A DNA stretch of 64,000 bases from NCBI GenBank assembly GCA_035533075.1, contig DATLUO010000185.1:22134-86133 (forward strand). Reading direction: 5' to 3'. Shown here piece by piece: positions 54,551-62,592 of this stretch; positions within the stretch are counted from its first letter, which is position 1, and each line of letters opens with the position of its first letter. The notes beneath the pieces are model-generated. The model did not search any database. It was not told the origin of the DNA and saw nothing but the letters and a program-made list of their open reading frames with translations. The position numbers were made by a program, and so were the translations under genes. The DNA comes from Pirellulales bacterium. GTDB lineage: Bacteria; Planctomycetota; Planctomycetia; Pirellulales; JAICIG01.

Positions 54551-55990
54551 CTACAATCCCGACCCAACGGCCGAAACGGCCGCGCCGGCCGTATTGGTCG
54601 GCCCGCTCTGGGCCTGCGCCGCGTTGACGCCGGTTGTCAGCAGATAGGAAGAAGTCGGAAGGGCAAACGTCTGCTGCACGGCGCGCGCGATGGCCTGCCC
54701 GCGGGTCTCTTGCAAGACCAAGACGTCGCCCGCTTGCACTAGGATCCGTTCGCGCGGATCGCGCAGGGCCCGGCGCAGGTCGACGAAAATCGGCACCTGC
54801 CCACCATTGGGCGTGCGCCGCAATACCGTCAGCAAGCTGGGCGATGGGCCGCCGAACACGGGCGAGATCGGGAGACCGGCGAGGCCGCCATTATTGAGAG
54901 AGCCGCTGACTTTCATGACCGCCTCGACCACGTCCAGGTCGTAATCACGCGGCAGCACCTGTTCGCCCGACGGCAGCAGCCCGCCCGTATAGTAAAGTTC
55001 CATCGCGCGGCTTTCCAGAAACACGACGTCGCCGTCGTCCAAGATGACGTCCTCCGGCTTGAACGACAGCGGCCAGCCGGGCACGACGCGCGTGGAAATT
55101 TGAATCACGCGCGGCCAACGGTTTTCGCCCGCCAGCGGATCTTGCCCAAGCGGAAGGTTCTCGAGCGATTCCTCCAACGCGGCGTTGCCCTTGGCCTGCT
55201 TGAAAATGATGATCCGATCGTAGACGTCCAGGCCCGGAAGACCACCGGTAGACGTCAGGACCGTCAGCACGTCGTTTTCGTAGGCCCGCAGCGTCACGTT
55301 TTGCCCGACGCCACGCTTGAACTGTGAGATCGCCATAAAGCCGCTGGGCGTGACGTTGAAGCCGCCCACCTCCTGACGGACGACCCGGACGCGCGTTTGA
55401 CGCGGCTGCATCAGGCCGACGATGATGCGCTCGCGGCCGGGCAGAAGGATCCCCTTTTTGATGTAGGCCTCACGTATCGCATCCGTGGCCTCCATCACGC
55501 TTTTCCCATTGAGCACGAGCGGATCGATCATGGGCAGCGCGACCGTCCCGTCTTCCCGGATCGCCATGGGAAAGCCGAGCACCGGCGGCAGACCCGCTCC
55601 GGTTCCGCCGCGCGGATCGAGATCCGACGGGAAATAGACGGGCGGATCCTTGGCCGGTTCGTCGGGGTTCGTGACCGGCAAAACGCCCTCGACGTAGACC
55701 CCAAGGACATCCTTGGGGGCCAGCCTATACACGTCGGGGGACTTTTGGCCGAGCAGCGACAAGGGAAGCGTATGCAGCGATTCCCGCGGCGGCCCGGCGT
55801 TCAGCAGTTCCGGCGGCACCAAGCGGACCGGAATGCCATTCGCCAACGGGTTGGTCAGCGCCGCACAACCGCTTGCGACGACGCAGAGCAACGCCGCGGC
55901 AAGCAAGGTAGGCTTTCCAGTCCGACAGCGCTGCCCGCATTCTCCAACTCGACGCCGTCTTTTGTCACTTCCAAGCATGGCGGTACCCAT
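54551..55990 (-). CDS. Wza-like polysaccharide export (OPX) lipoprotein
   Basis: A 479-residue outer-membrane export protein. Signal peptide with lipobox LLCVVASGCAALTNPL (Cys near residue 41). The poly-export domain is YRLAPKDVLGVYVEGVLP, then LPMIDPLVLNGKSVMEATDA and VGGFNVTPSGFMAISQFKRG; SLBB-like regions follow (NVTLRAYENDVLTVLTSTGG, LQAGD-type VQAGDVLVLQETRGQAIARA). It forms the exit pore for the polysaccharide and partners the BY-kinase. The ATG at 55990 was preferred; ATG 55978 also works. It starts seven bases after the companion lipoprotein. Confidence 0.9.
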   Translation of the reverse strand: MGTAMLGSDKRRRRVGECGQRCRTGKPTLLAAALLCVVASGCAALTNPLANGIPVRLVPPELLNAGPPRESLHTLPLSLLGQKSPDVYRLAPKDVLGVYVEGVLPVTNPDEPAKDPPVYFPSDLDPRGGTGAGLPPVLGFPMAIREDGTVALPMIDPLVLNGKSVMEATDAIREAYIKKGILLPGRERIIVGLMQPRQTRVRVVRQEVGGFNVTPSGFMAISQFKRGVGQNVTLRAYENDVLTVLTSTGGLPGLDVYDRIIIFKQAKGNAALEESLENLPLGQDPLAGENRWPRVIQISTRVVPGWPLSFKPEDVILDDGDVVFLESRAMELYYTGGLLPSGEQVLPRDYDLDVVEAVMKVSGSLNNGGLAGLPISPVFGGPSPSLLTVLRRTPNGGQVPIFVDLRRALRDPRERILVQAGDVLVLQETRGQAIARAVQQTFALPTSSYLLTTGVNAAQAQSGPTNTAGAAVSAVGSGL

Positions 55991-55997
55991 TATGTCG

Positions 55998-56867
55998 CTA
56001 AGGTCTATCGCCCGATGGCCGACGCCTCGACGAGGCATACGGCGGCGATGTGCCCGTTGAAGGTTCGGGCAGCAAACCATCCGTTGGCGAAGAATCTGGC
56101 GCCTGCGGAGGATTAGGCATCCTAGCGCCGGGCGGCACGGGCTCAGGCGGCATAGCTGCGGGCAGCGCGGGTTCGTACAACATATCGCCAGGGAGCACGG
56201 GTTCGACTCCAGGTGGTGAAGTGCCGGGGGGCAAAGTGCTGGGCGGCAAGTTACGAGTGGGCAACGCTCCCGGCAGCAAACCAAACGGCCGCGTCGAATC
56301 AGGCAACTGCGAAGTATCGAAGCCGCCGTCTCGCGTCCGCGGAGGCACCAATGCCGGGTCCGGCATGGGCGGCGTGAGGATGGTTACGGGCGTCGGACCG
56401 GTCTGGCGGTTGACGTACATGCCGTTAATGCCGGCGACGGGCGTCGACAAGGGCACCATCGCGTATTCACGAGCGCCGCTCGCTCGGGCCATTGCCGCGC
56501 CGTGACGGAAACCGGCAAACCAATCCTGCACCGCCTGCCGACCTTGGGGGCTGGCGTAACGGTCGTTCCAGTAGCGGCGCGGAGGCAAGGGTGGCGGTTG
56601 GCCCGGCCCTCCGGCGTCCAAAAAGTCCGTGAAACCATCGCGGAACCCTCGCGCATAGTCGGCCGAGAATCGCTTCATTGATTTCTTTTGCTGGATTCTG
56701 CTCCAAGTTTCTTTAGCCAGCCGGCAGTGGCGAGAATGGGCCCGGTGCGCGTTAAAGTAGTCGCAATACTGCAAAGGCTCGACCAACAACGTGCGCGTGA
56801 AGTTATCGCTGACCGTACAGCCGGAAAAAACCGCGCACAGTCCGATCATCAAGAGCAGTCGCTTCAT
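55998..56867 (-). CDS. Proline-rich lipoprotein, companion of the OPX protein
   Basis: A 289-residue lipoprotein: MKRLLLMIGLCAVFSGCTVS with lipobox VFSGC at Cys17. Residues 20-130 form a conserved-looking domain (LVEPLQYCDYFNAHRAHSRH, SADYARGFRDGFTDFLDAGG, PPPLPPRRYWNDRYASPQGR). The last 130 residues are low-complexity Pro/Thr/Ser. I know no function. Its position directly before the export lipoprotein, with seven bases between, suggests it is part of the same envelope complex. A TATGAT box lies about 35 bases upstream on the minus strand at 56902-56907. Confidence 0.8.
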   Translation of the reverse strand: MKRLLLMIGLCAVFSGCTVSDNFTRTLLVEPLQYCDYFNAHRAHSRHCRLAKETWSRIQQKKSMKRFSADYARGFRDGFTDFLDAGGPGQPPPLPPRRYWNDRYASPQGRQAVQDWFAGFRHGAAMARASGAREYAMVPLSTPVAGINGMYVNRQTGPTPVTILTPPMPDPALVPPRTRDGGFDTSQLPDSTRPFGLLPGALPTRNLPPSTLPPGTSPPGVEPVLPGDMLYEPALPAAMPPEPVPPGARMPNPPQAPDSSPTDGLLPEPSTGTSPPYASSRRRPSGDRP

Positions 56868-57178
56868 TGCGGCGGGAACCTAAATACACTTTCGACACTC
56901 GATCATATCGTCCCATAAAATCGTCGTTCACAGAGAATTCTCGCTGCGCGACAAGGGCGTGCTATTCGCCCCGGTCTTCTGCAATGGCCACAGATTACCG
57001 GCCCAGCCAAACACCGATAGCCTGATGGCGAGCGGGCCATCAGCCTCCCCATGAGGCCGGCGCGTCAGCCGGAACGCGGCCCTTAAGAAGGCCCGTCTCA
57101 CAAAATCGACAAGGCGCGATTCCGAGGCTAAAATGCGACGATACGACCGATGTTGGTAGGCTAGACAAAACAAACGCC
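56868..57178. other. Divergent spacer, regulatory only
   Basis: This 311-base stretch separates divergently transcribed genes and contains no convincing reading frame. It includes a probable promoter for the thioredoxin-protease gene (57106-57134) and a weak -10 box for the lipoprotein gene. Several short GC-rich inverted pairs around 57030-57095 were not assignable to the repeat families. Confidence 0.4.
57106..57134 (+). promoter_or_regulatory. Probable sigma-70 type promoter for the thioredoxin-protease gene
   Basis: TCGACA at 57106-57111 and TAAAAT at 57129-57134 are separated by 17 bases. Both boxes match the consensus at five of six positions. The start codon is 45 bases downstream. 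Confidence 0.55.
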
Positions 57179-58729
57179 ATGTCGACGCGAAATGCCCCTA
57201 GACATCCCAAATCACGCCTAGCATGGCACCTAGCCGCTTGGGGACTAGGGGGAGTGTGCTTGGCCGCTTCGCTATGGTTGGTTCTGCGATCGGAGCAAAA
57301 ATGGGTTGCGGCGCGGCAAGCGCGCGAACCCATTCCGGCAGCGGTCGAGGCGGAAACCGCATCGCCTTCGTCCACCGGCGATGTGCTCGCTGCTGAACCC
57401 ATGAGGAACACCGCGCCGCTGCGACAAACTACCGATGCAGGTCAATCTCCCGGTGATCGGCCAGAGCGCGAGGAGCGCGCGACCGCCCGGCCGACGCAAG
57501 AGCGGCACCGTTTGGGGCCAGAACAGGCGGCGGTGCAAATGGTGTTGTTCTTCGACTACGAGTGCCCGCAATGCCAACGAGTTGAGCAGGACGTGCGGGC
57601 GTTGATGAAGCGCTTCCCCGGCGGCTTTTCGCTATCGCTGCGGCATTTTCCGCAATCGACCGATTGCAATCATACGCTGCAGTTGAACACGCACCCCATC
57701 GCCTGCCAAGCCGCCCGAGCGGCCGAGGCGGCGGGGATCATGAAAGGCGAGGCCGGCTTCTGGGAAATGCACGCCTGGCTGTTCGAGCGCATGGGCCGCT
57801 TTTCTGGCGATGAGCTGCGCGACGCGTTGCCGACTATGGGTTATGACGACGTCGATGGTTTTCTGGCGACCATGAACGGGGAGAAACCGCTCGAAAACAT
57901 TCTGCGAGACGTGTTGGATGCCGCTACATTGCCGAACGTCGGGCTGGGAACAATGGTGATGAATGGCATTCAGTTGGAAAGCGGTGAAATCGAAGACGCC
58001 CTGGCGCAGGCCGTGCGGTTTCTGGAGGGGCAACCACCGACCGACGCACTGGCGGCATCGCCTGACGGGTCGTCGCCACAGGGACCGTTTTCCGTCGAGC
58101 TTCTGGCCACGGCGATGGCGGCGACCGTGCAGATCGTCAATGTGTCAAACGGCGATCAAGGAAGCGGTGTGATGATCGCCAAGAGCGGGTCGACGGTTTA
58201 CGTGTTGACGGCCGACCACCTGCTGCCAAAGGACCGACTATCGGCAGATCGAGGCGAGCGATTGGAAATCCGCAGGTTCTCGACCATCGCCGCCAACGGA
58301 CCGGCCGTGTACCGATCGGTTCAGGTCGTGGCCCGAGCGCCAGACGACGACGTGGCCGTGCTGCGCTTTTCCACTCGCCGAGACGTGCCGGCGCCCCTCT
58401 CGATCTGCCCTCCGCCACAGATCCCTGATGACGAGCCATTCCCAGTGCTGTCGATTGGTTGGGGCGGGGGTGTGCCGACGAGCGTGGCCGGGAGAGTCAG
58501 CGCGACGAAGAGGGTGCGGAAGCGGTCGAAGGGCGCCGCGACGCTGGTGTGGGAGCTGAATAAACCTTCAAAGCCGGGCCAATCCGGGGGACCGTTGATT
58601 GACACGCACGGATACGTGGTCGGCGTGGCCAGCGGGAACAGCGGCGGCCATGGTTACTTCTGTCACACCGAAGTGATTCACCGTTTACTCGATCAAAACG
58701 GCCTCAAGTGGCTATACGCCGAGAAGTAG
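57179..58729 (+). CDS. DsbA-like thioredoxin domain fused to trypsin-like serine protease
   Basis: A 516-residue protein with one N-terminal membrane helix (HLAAWGLGGVCLAASLWLVL). Residues about 110-290 are a DsbA-like domain: MVLFFDYECPQCQRVEQDVR with a CPQC active site, LRHFPQSTDCNHTLQL, CQAARAAEAAG and TMVMNGIQLES near the cis-Pro region. Residues about 310-510 are a trypsin-like fold: DQGSGVMIAKSGSTVYVLTA followed by DHLL (catalytic His), DDDVAVLRFS (Asp) and KPGQSGGPLIDTHGYVVGVA (Ser). All three triad residues are visible. It is probably periplasmic and membrane-bound. I know of no such pairing as a common family; disulfide chaperoning coupled to quality-control proteolysis is a guess. 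Confidence 0.85.
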   Translation: MSTRNAPRHPKSRLAWHLAAWGLGGVCLAASLWLVLRSEQKWVAARQAREPIPAAVEAETASPSSTGDVLAAEPMRNTAPLRQTTDAGQSPGDRPEREERATARPTQERHRLGPEQAAVQMVLFFDYECPQCQRVEQDVRALMKRFPGGFSLSLRHFPQSTDCNHTLQLNTHPIACQAARAAEAAGIMKGEAGFWEMHAWLFERMGRFSGDELRDALPTMGYDDVDGFLATMNGEKPLENILRDVLDAATLPNVGLGTMVMNGIQLESGEIEDALAQAVRFLEGQPPTDALAASPDGSSPQGPFSVELLATAMAATVQIVNVSNGDQGSGVMIAKSGSTVYVLTADHLLPKDRLSADRGERLEIRRFSTIAANGPAVYRSVQVVARAPDDDVAVLRFSTRRDVPAPLSICPPPQIPDDEPFPVLSIGWGGGVPTSVAGRVSATKRVRKRSKGAATLVWELNKPSKPGQSGGPLIDTHGYVVGVASGNSGGHGYFCHTEVIHRLLDQNGLKWLYAEK

Positions 58730-58753
58730 GTTCCTGGAATCTCGCGGTGCTGG

Positions 58754-61615
58754 CTACGGGCGATCACCTTCCGCCGTCTGCTGACGGCCTGGTGCCGACT
58801 TCCTCCTGCCGACTCCGGCGGCCTCCTCACGCGCGAGGACGTCGGCTAACTGGCGACCACCGCCATGCCGCGGTTGCTGGTCCAGGAGCGCGCGGACTTC
58901 TTGCCGCGATTCTCGCGGCAAACCCTGCTCGTGCAGCAGGGCGGCGAATTCGTATCGCCACTCCACGTTCAGCGGATCATTGGCGAGAGCCGCACGGTAA
59001 GCGGCGATCGCCTCGTCGGGCCGCCCAAGCGCTCCACAGACGAGGGCTTTCGTTCGCCAGTCGTCGGCAGTCAACGGTTCGGATTGTCTGTCGAATATGG
59101 TGATCGCCTTTTTCAAGAACGGTTCGCGTTCTGCCGCATCAGCCTGGTCGGGATAGAGATACTCGGCCGCCACCAGTAGCAGCCGGGGCCGGTCCGGGAG
59201 CACCAAGCTGAGCAATGCCGCAGCGTCGAGACGGGCGGTGCTTTCGTCCAGGATGGGTGTAAGGAACGCGTCCGACAGTTCCAGCGACCGGCGCCAACTT
59301 TCGCAGGCCTTCCGCGTCCGGCCATCGGCCAACTCCTGAAGCCCGCACAGGTACCAAAGTTCTGGGTTCATGGGGGCCAAAAACGTTGCCCGTTCCATGT
59401 ACGCGCTCGGCGCGTCGCCTTTGCGCAAATTGCCTGCGTAAACCGCCAACCGTGCATTCGGTCGCGGCAACAGCGGGCACAAGTCGCGAGCCCGCACCAC
59501 GTACCGCAGTGCGGCCACCAGATGGTCGTTTGCGCGTTGGTGCCCTTGTGGCTCGGGCGTCGCACTTGTGCGGCGGTCACTCGCATTCGTCGATGGGTCC
59601 ATCGCCCCTGGCCCCGGCGCTTCTGGCTGGGCCTCTTTCACGGACAACTCGCGCTTATAGATCTCGAAATCCGCTTCGGCGAGCGCGAATTGTAGTTCCG
59701 CATCCTCTGGATCCAGAGCGGCCGCCGCCTGTAGATACTGGATCTCACCCGCCCGGTTCGCCGCGGGCCCTGCCGCGAGCCGCACGGCGTCGGCCAGATG
59801 GCGCTCGATGGCGACAGCTCGAGAACCCTGCGCGCAGAGGAACCCGCCGAGCAGCATGGCGGTTGCCGCGCAAACAAGCGGGACCATTCCCCCCCGGGAA
59901 AAAACGCCGGATCGCGATTCGTCACTCGTCGCTCGCACGGCTTGGCGCGGGAGAGTGCGATGACGGTGCTCATGCCGTCGCGGTGGGGCAACTTCGTCGC
60001 CCGCCCGCGGTTCGCTTTCCCCCCTCGCTTCCGCTTCGCGACGGTGTCGTCGATGCCCCCGCGCGTGCGTTGCGGTCAGCGACGGCGCCTGCTGCTCGCC
60101 CAGGGCGCAGAGATGCGCGCAGACGACGGTCGCCAACACCGCGATCGCCGGCAGGTAGAGGCCAAATTCCACAAGACTATGAAGCACGATCGTCGTGAAC
60201 GCGAACAACGCGCCCAAGGCCAGCGCCCCGAGCGCTTGCGGCGAATGGCCGCGAAAGGCACGGTAGCCGAATCGAAAAATCAAGCCGATGGCGACCAGCC
60301 GCAACACCAGCCGGAACACGCCCCCCTCGATCAAGTCCTCCAGGTAATCGTTGTGGGCATGTATGTATGCCTTGCCCACATGGGCGGCGGTGTGGAGGTA
60401 CAACGGCTCCACATATTGAAAGGTGCCGTAACCGGTCCCCCAGAGTGGGAACTGCACGAACAGGGGCCAGGCGTGGGTCACTACGTACCCGCGGCCATCG
60501 TGTAATGCCTCCCCGGTCCAGAGCGTCGAGAGGCGCGACTCAACTCGGTCCAGACCGAACCAAATCAACAGCGCCAGCGCCGCCGCGACACTCAATAAAA
60601 CGGCGCTCGCCCTCCAGGCGCCGTGCTGGCGCGACAGCCTCAGCAGCAACGAGAGCGTCGCCGCCCCCAACAGTGCGACGAAGCCGCCGCGCGAAAGAGA
60701 AAACACAACCCCGCTGAACATCAGCGCCAAACCGCCGCCGATCCACAACGACGCGGGGTCGCGGAACAGGTCTCGTGCTGCCGCCAGAGCGCCGCCAGCG
60801 TCACCGCCGTCTCGCCGGCCATGCTCCTTGCCCGAGCGGCGGCCGCGCTCGAGCAGCAGCCCCAAAGCGAGGCCAATGCTGATATTGATGTAAAACGCGA
60901 AATGGTTGCGATTGACGAAGGGGCCGAAGACCTGGCCCTCCGAGGGAATTGTCCAGTACACTGTTCCCGGCTTGCGCGAGCTGAAAAACTGCACCAGCCC
61001 AAACAACGACAACAGCGCGCCGTTCACCAGCACGGCGACGCCCAATCGGCGCAGGGCCGCGGGCGACGCGATTTCATTGCGAACGACCACAAACAGCAAA
61101 AAGACCGCCAAGATCCTGACCAGCGCCTTGCGCGTGGCATCCGGATAGAGACTGATCGTGGCTCCGGTCGACTTCAACGGCGGATCGTTCGAAGGATCCG
61201 ACGCGAAATCGGGCGATTCAGGGGCCGGCAGCACTTCTGCCTGGACGGGTAGCAGACGATCATACATCCGTGCCGTGGCGGGCGAGACCCACGCGAGCAC
61301 CGTCTTGGAGAGGGGCGCCAATTGCACGATGCCGACGATGAACACCATCGCCAACGTGAGCGCCACAGGACATTTCCGCCAAGAGAAACGCCGACGTGCG
61401 ACGGTTCGGGCGGCCCATAAAACCAGCAACGCGGCGAGCCCCACATAAAGCGAAAACTCGTATTCCGCTCCCTCCCCACCCAATGCCCAGGGGGACAGGC
61501 AGACCATGAAGAGCAGCAGGATCTCCATGCCGGGAGCGAGAATGGCACCCTCAATAAATCGCGCCGGGCCGGCGATCTCTTTCGATTGCGATCTTGCGGA
61601 ATCCGCCTGAGGCAT
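58754..61615 (-). CDS. O-antigen ligase/polymerase-like membrane protein with C-terminal TPR region
   Basis: A 953-residue protein. The first 530 residues contain about twelve hydrophobic segments (ILLLFMVCLSPWALGG, LALMFSGVVFSLSRGGFVAL) and the Wzy_C/WaaL motif AYIHAHNDYLEDLIEGGVFR with FVNRNHFAFYINISIGLALG. A charged His/Arg-rich linker follows (HARGHRRHRREAEARG), then another membrane helix, and from about 640 to 930 TPR-like helices (AAALDPEDAELQFALAEADF, ALGRPDEAIAAYRAALANDP). It may join or ligate glycans at the periplasmic face. It is convergent with the protease gene, 24 bases apart. It is a second polymerase candidate besides the one at 40470. Confidence 0.88.
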   Translation of the reverse strand: MPQADSARSQSKEIAGPARFIEGAILAPGMEILLLFMVCLSPWALGGEGAEYEFSLYVGLAALLVLWAARTVARRRFSWRKCPVALTLAMVFIVGIVQLAPLSKTVLAWVSPATARMYDRLLPVQAEVLPAPESPDFASDPSNDPPLKSTGATISLYPDATRKALVRILAVFLLFVVVRNEIASPAALRRLGVAVLVNGALLSLFGLVQFFSSRKPGTVYWTIPSEGQVFGPFVNRNHFAFYINISIGLALGLLLERGRRSGKEHGRRDGGDAGGALAAARDLFRDPASLWIGGGLALMFSGVVFSLSRGGFVALLGAATLSLLLRLSRQHGAWRASAVLLSVAAALALLIWFGLDRVESRLSTLWTGEALHDGRGYVVTHAWPLFVQFPLWGTGYGTFQYVEPLYLHTAAHVGKAYIHAHNDYLEDLIEGGVFRLVLRLVAIGLIFRFGYRAFRGHSPQALGALALGALFAFTTIVLHSLVEFGLYLPAIAVLATVVCAHLCALGEQQAPSLTATHARGHRRHRREAEARGESEPRAGDEVAPPRRHEHRHRTLPRQAVRATSDESRSGVFSRGGMVPLVCAATAMLLGGFLCAQGSRAVAIERHLADAVRLAAGPAANRAGEIQYLQAAAALDPEDAELQFALAEADFEIYKRELSVKEAQPEAPGPGAMDPSTNASDRRTSATPEPQGHQRANDHLVAALRYVVRARDLCPLLPRPNARLAVYAGNLRKGDAPSAYMERATFLAPMNPELWYLCGLQELADGRTRKACESWRRSLELSDAFLTPILDESTARLDAAALLSLVLPDRPRLLLVAAEYLYPDQADAAEREPFLKKAITIFDRQSEPLTADDWRTKALVCGALGRPDEAIAAYRAALANDPLNVEWRYEFAALLHEQGLPRESRQEVRALLDQQPRHGGGRQLADVLAREEAAGVGRRKSAPGRQQTAEGDRP

Positions 61616-61762
61616 TTCGCTAGGGACGCGCGACGTGGGATTTCCCTTAACTAAGAGGCAACCACGGTTGCGCCTAGCAATGCCGTGCTGTTGGCTGATA
61701 ATCGCCAGCGCACAAGCGAGACCCGCAAATCACAGCCGCGGTTTTGCAACACCGCCCGCTCG

Positions 61763-62425
61763 CTAGTTGCTCGATGCAGCGGCACCGCGTCCCAACTTCA
61801 TCCTCGTCGCCCGGTCTTGCCATTTGGATTTAACCGGTTGGAAACTGGGTTTGGCGACCGGTTGCAACGCGGTCGGCATGATGTTTTGCAGCATTGCCAG
61901 CGTCGGCATCACCGCGGTTGTGCTAAGCGTAGCTTGCGTGTTGGGCGTGGCGGTGCCCTGTACATTGCCTGGGTTTGTGGAACCAGCCGATCCCTGTGGG
62001 GCATTCGCAACTGCCGATGGCGTGGCAAAGGCTTGAACCGCGGAGACTGCGACACCCGTGGGATCCACGCTTGCCAAGTTCGCATTTCCCGAGCTTGCTG
62101 GTTGTGTCAGCCAAGGCACCCGCGGGTTCGGACCGCCAGGAGTGGGATGCGCCCCCGGTTGATTTGACAGCAACCTACGGCTGAAGCTCGTTTTTCCAAT
62201 GGGAGACATCGGGTTGGCGGTGTAGTTCCAATCGGAAAGATCGGTGATCGGTTCGCGGGAGGCGTCGTCGCCGTCGGTACCCACATCGTCAGTAGAAGCG
62301 GCAAGCAGCGGCGACAACTCCCGTGCCTGCGAGGTCGTCCAAACCGGCGACAGCGCCCAGAAGGCCAGCATGGGAACCGAGAAAAAAACCATCGCGGAAA
62401 TCCGCTCGCCAATCATCGCTCGCAT
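61763..62425 (-). CDS. Hypothetical secreted protein near the polysaccharide genes
   Basis: A 220-residue protein with an N-terminal hydrophobic segment (ISAMVFFSVPMLAFWALSPV) that looks like a signal peptide or anchor, then low-complexity Ser/Thr/Ala/Pro/Asn sequence with no motif I recognise and a basic ending (SKWQDRATRMKLGRGAAASS). The ATG at 62425 was chosen because earlier in-frame codons run into the neighbouring insertion sequence. A good promoter lies upstream at 62484-62512. The 147-base spacer to the ligase-like gene downstream suggests a separate unit. Confidence 0.6.
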   Translation of the reverse strand: MRAMIGERISAMVFFSVPMLAFWALSPVWTTSQARELSPLLAASTDDVGTDGDDASREPITDLSDWNYTANPMSPIGKTSFSRRLLSNQPGAHPTPGGPNPRVPWLTQPASSGNANLASVDPTGVAVSAVQAFATPSAVANAPQGSAGSTNPGNVQGTATPNTQATLSTTAVMPTLAMLQNIMPTALQPVAKPSFQPVKSKWQDRATRMKLGRGAAASSN

Positions 62426-62483
62426 GTTTTCACCGGCTCTTTCGTTGATCAGGGACTCGCCAGTTATTGCCCCGAATAACCTG

Positions 62484-62512
62484 AGAATAAACCAGCGAGG
62501 TGTCTTCGTCAA
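62484..62512 (-). promoter_or_regulatory. Probable promoter of the hypothetical secreted protein gene
   Basis: Read on the minus strand: TTGACG (62512-62507) and TATTCT (62489-62484) with a 17-base spacer. It is only 30 bases from the end of the insertion sequence at 62542, so the element sits just outside the promoter and has probably removed any upstream control sites. Confidence 0.5.
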
Positions 62513-62541
62513 GCCCCCGCCGGGAAAATTTGTTACACGCG

Positions 62542-62583
62542 GATAGAAATGTCCCCTGTTTCTGACGGATAGAAATGTCCCCT
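62542..62583 (+). repeat. Doubled left terminal inverted repeat of the IS
   Basis: Two direct copies of GATAGAAATGTCCCC at 62542 and 62568 are separated by 11 bases. Both are inverted relative to the copies at 63961-64000. Confidence 0.85.
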
Positions 62584-62592
62584 TGGGTGTTC

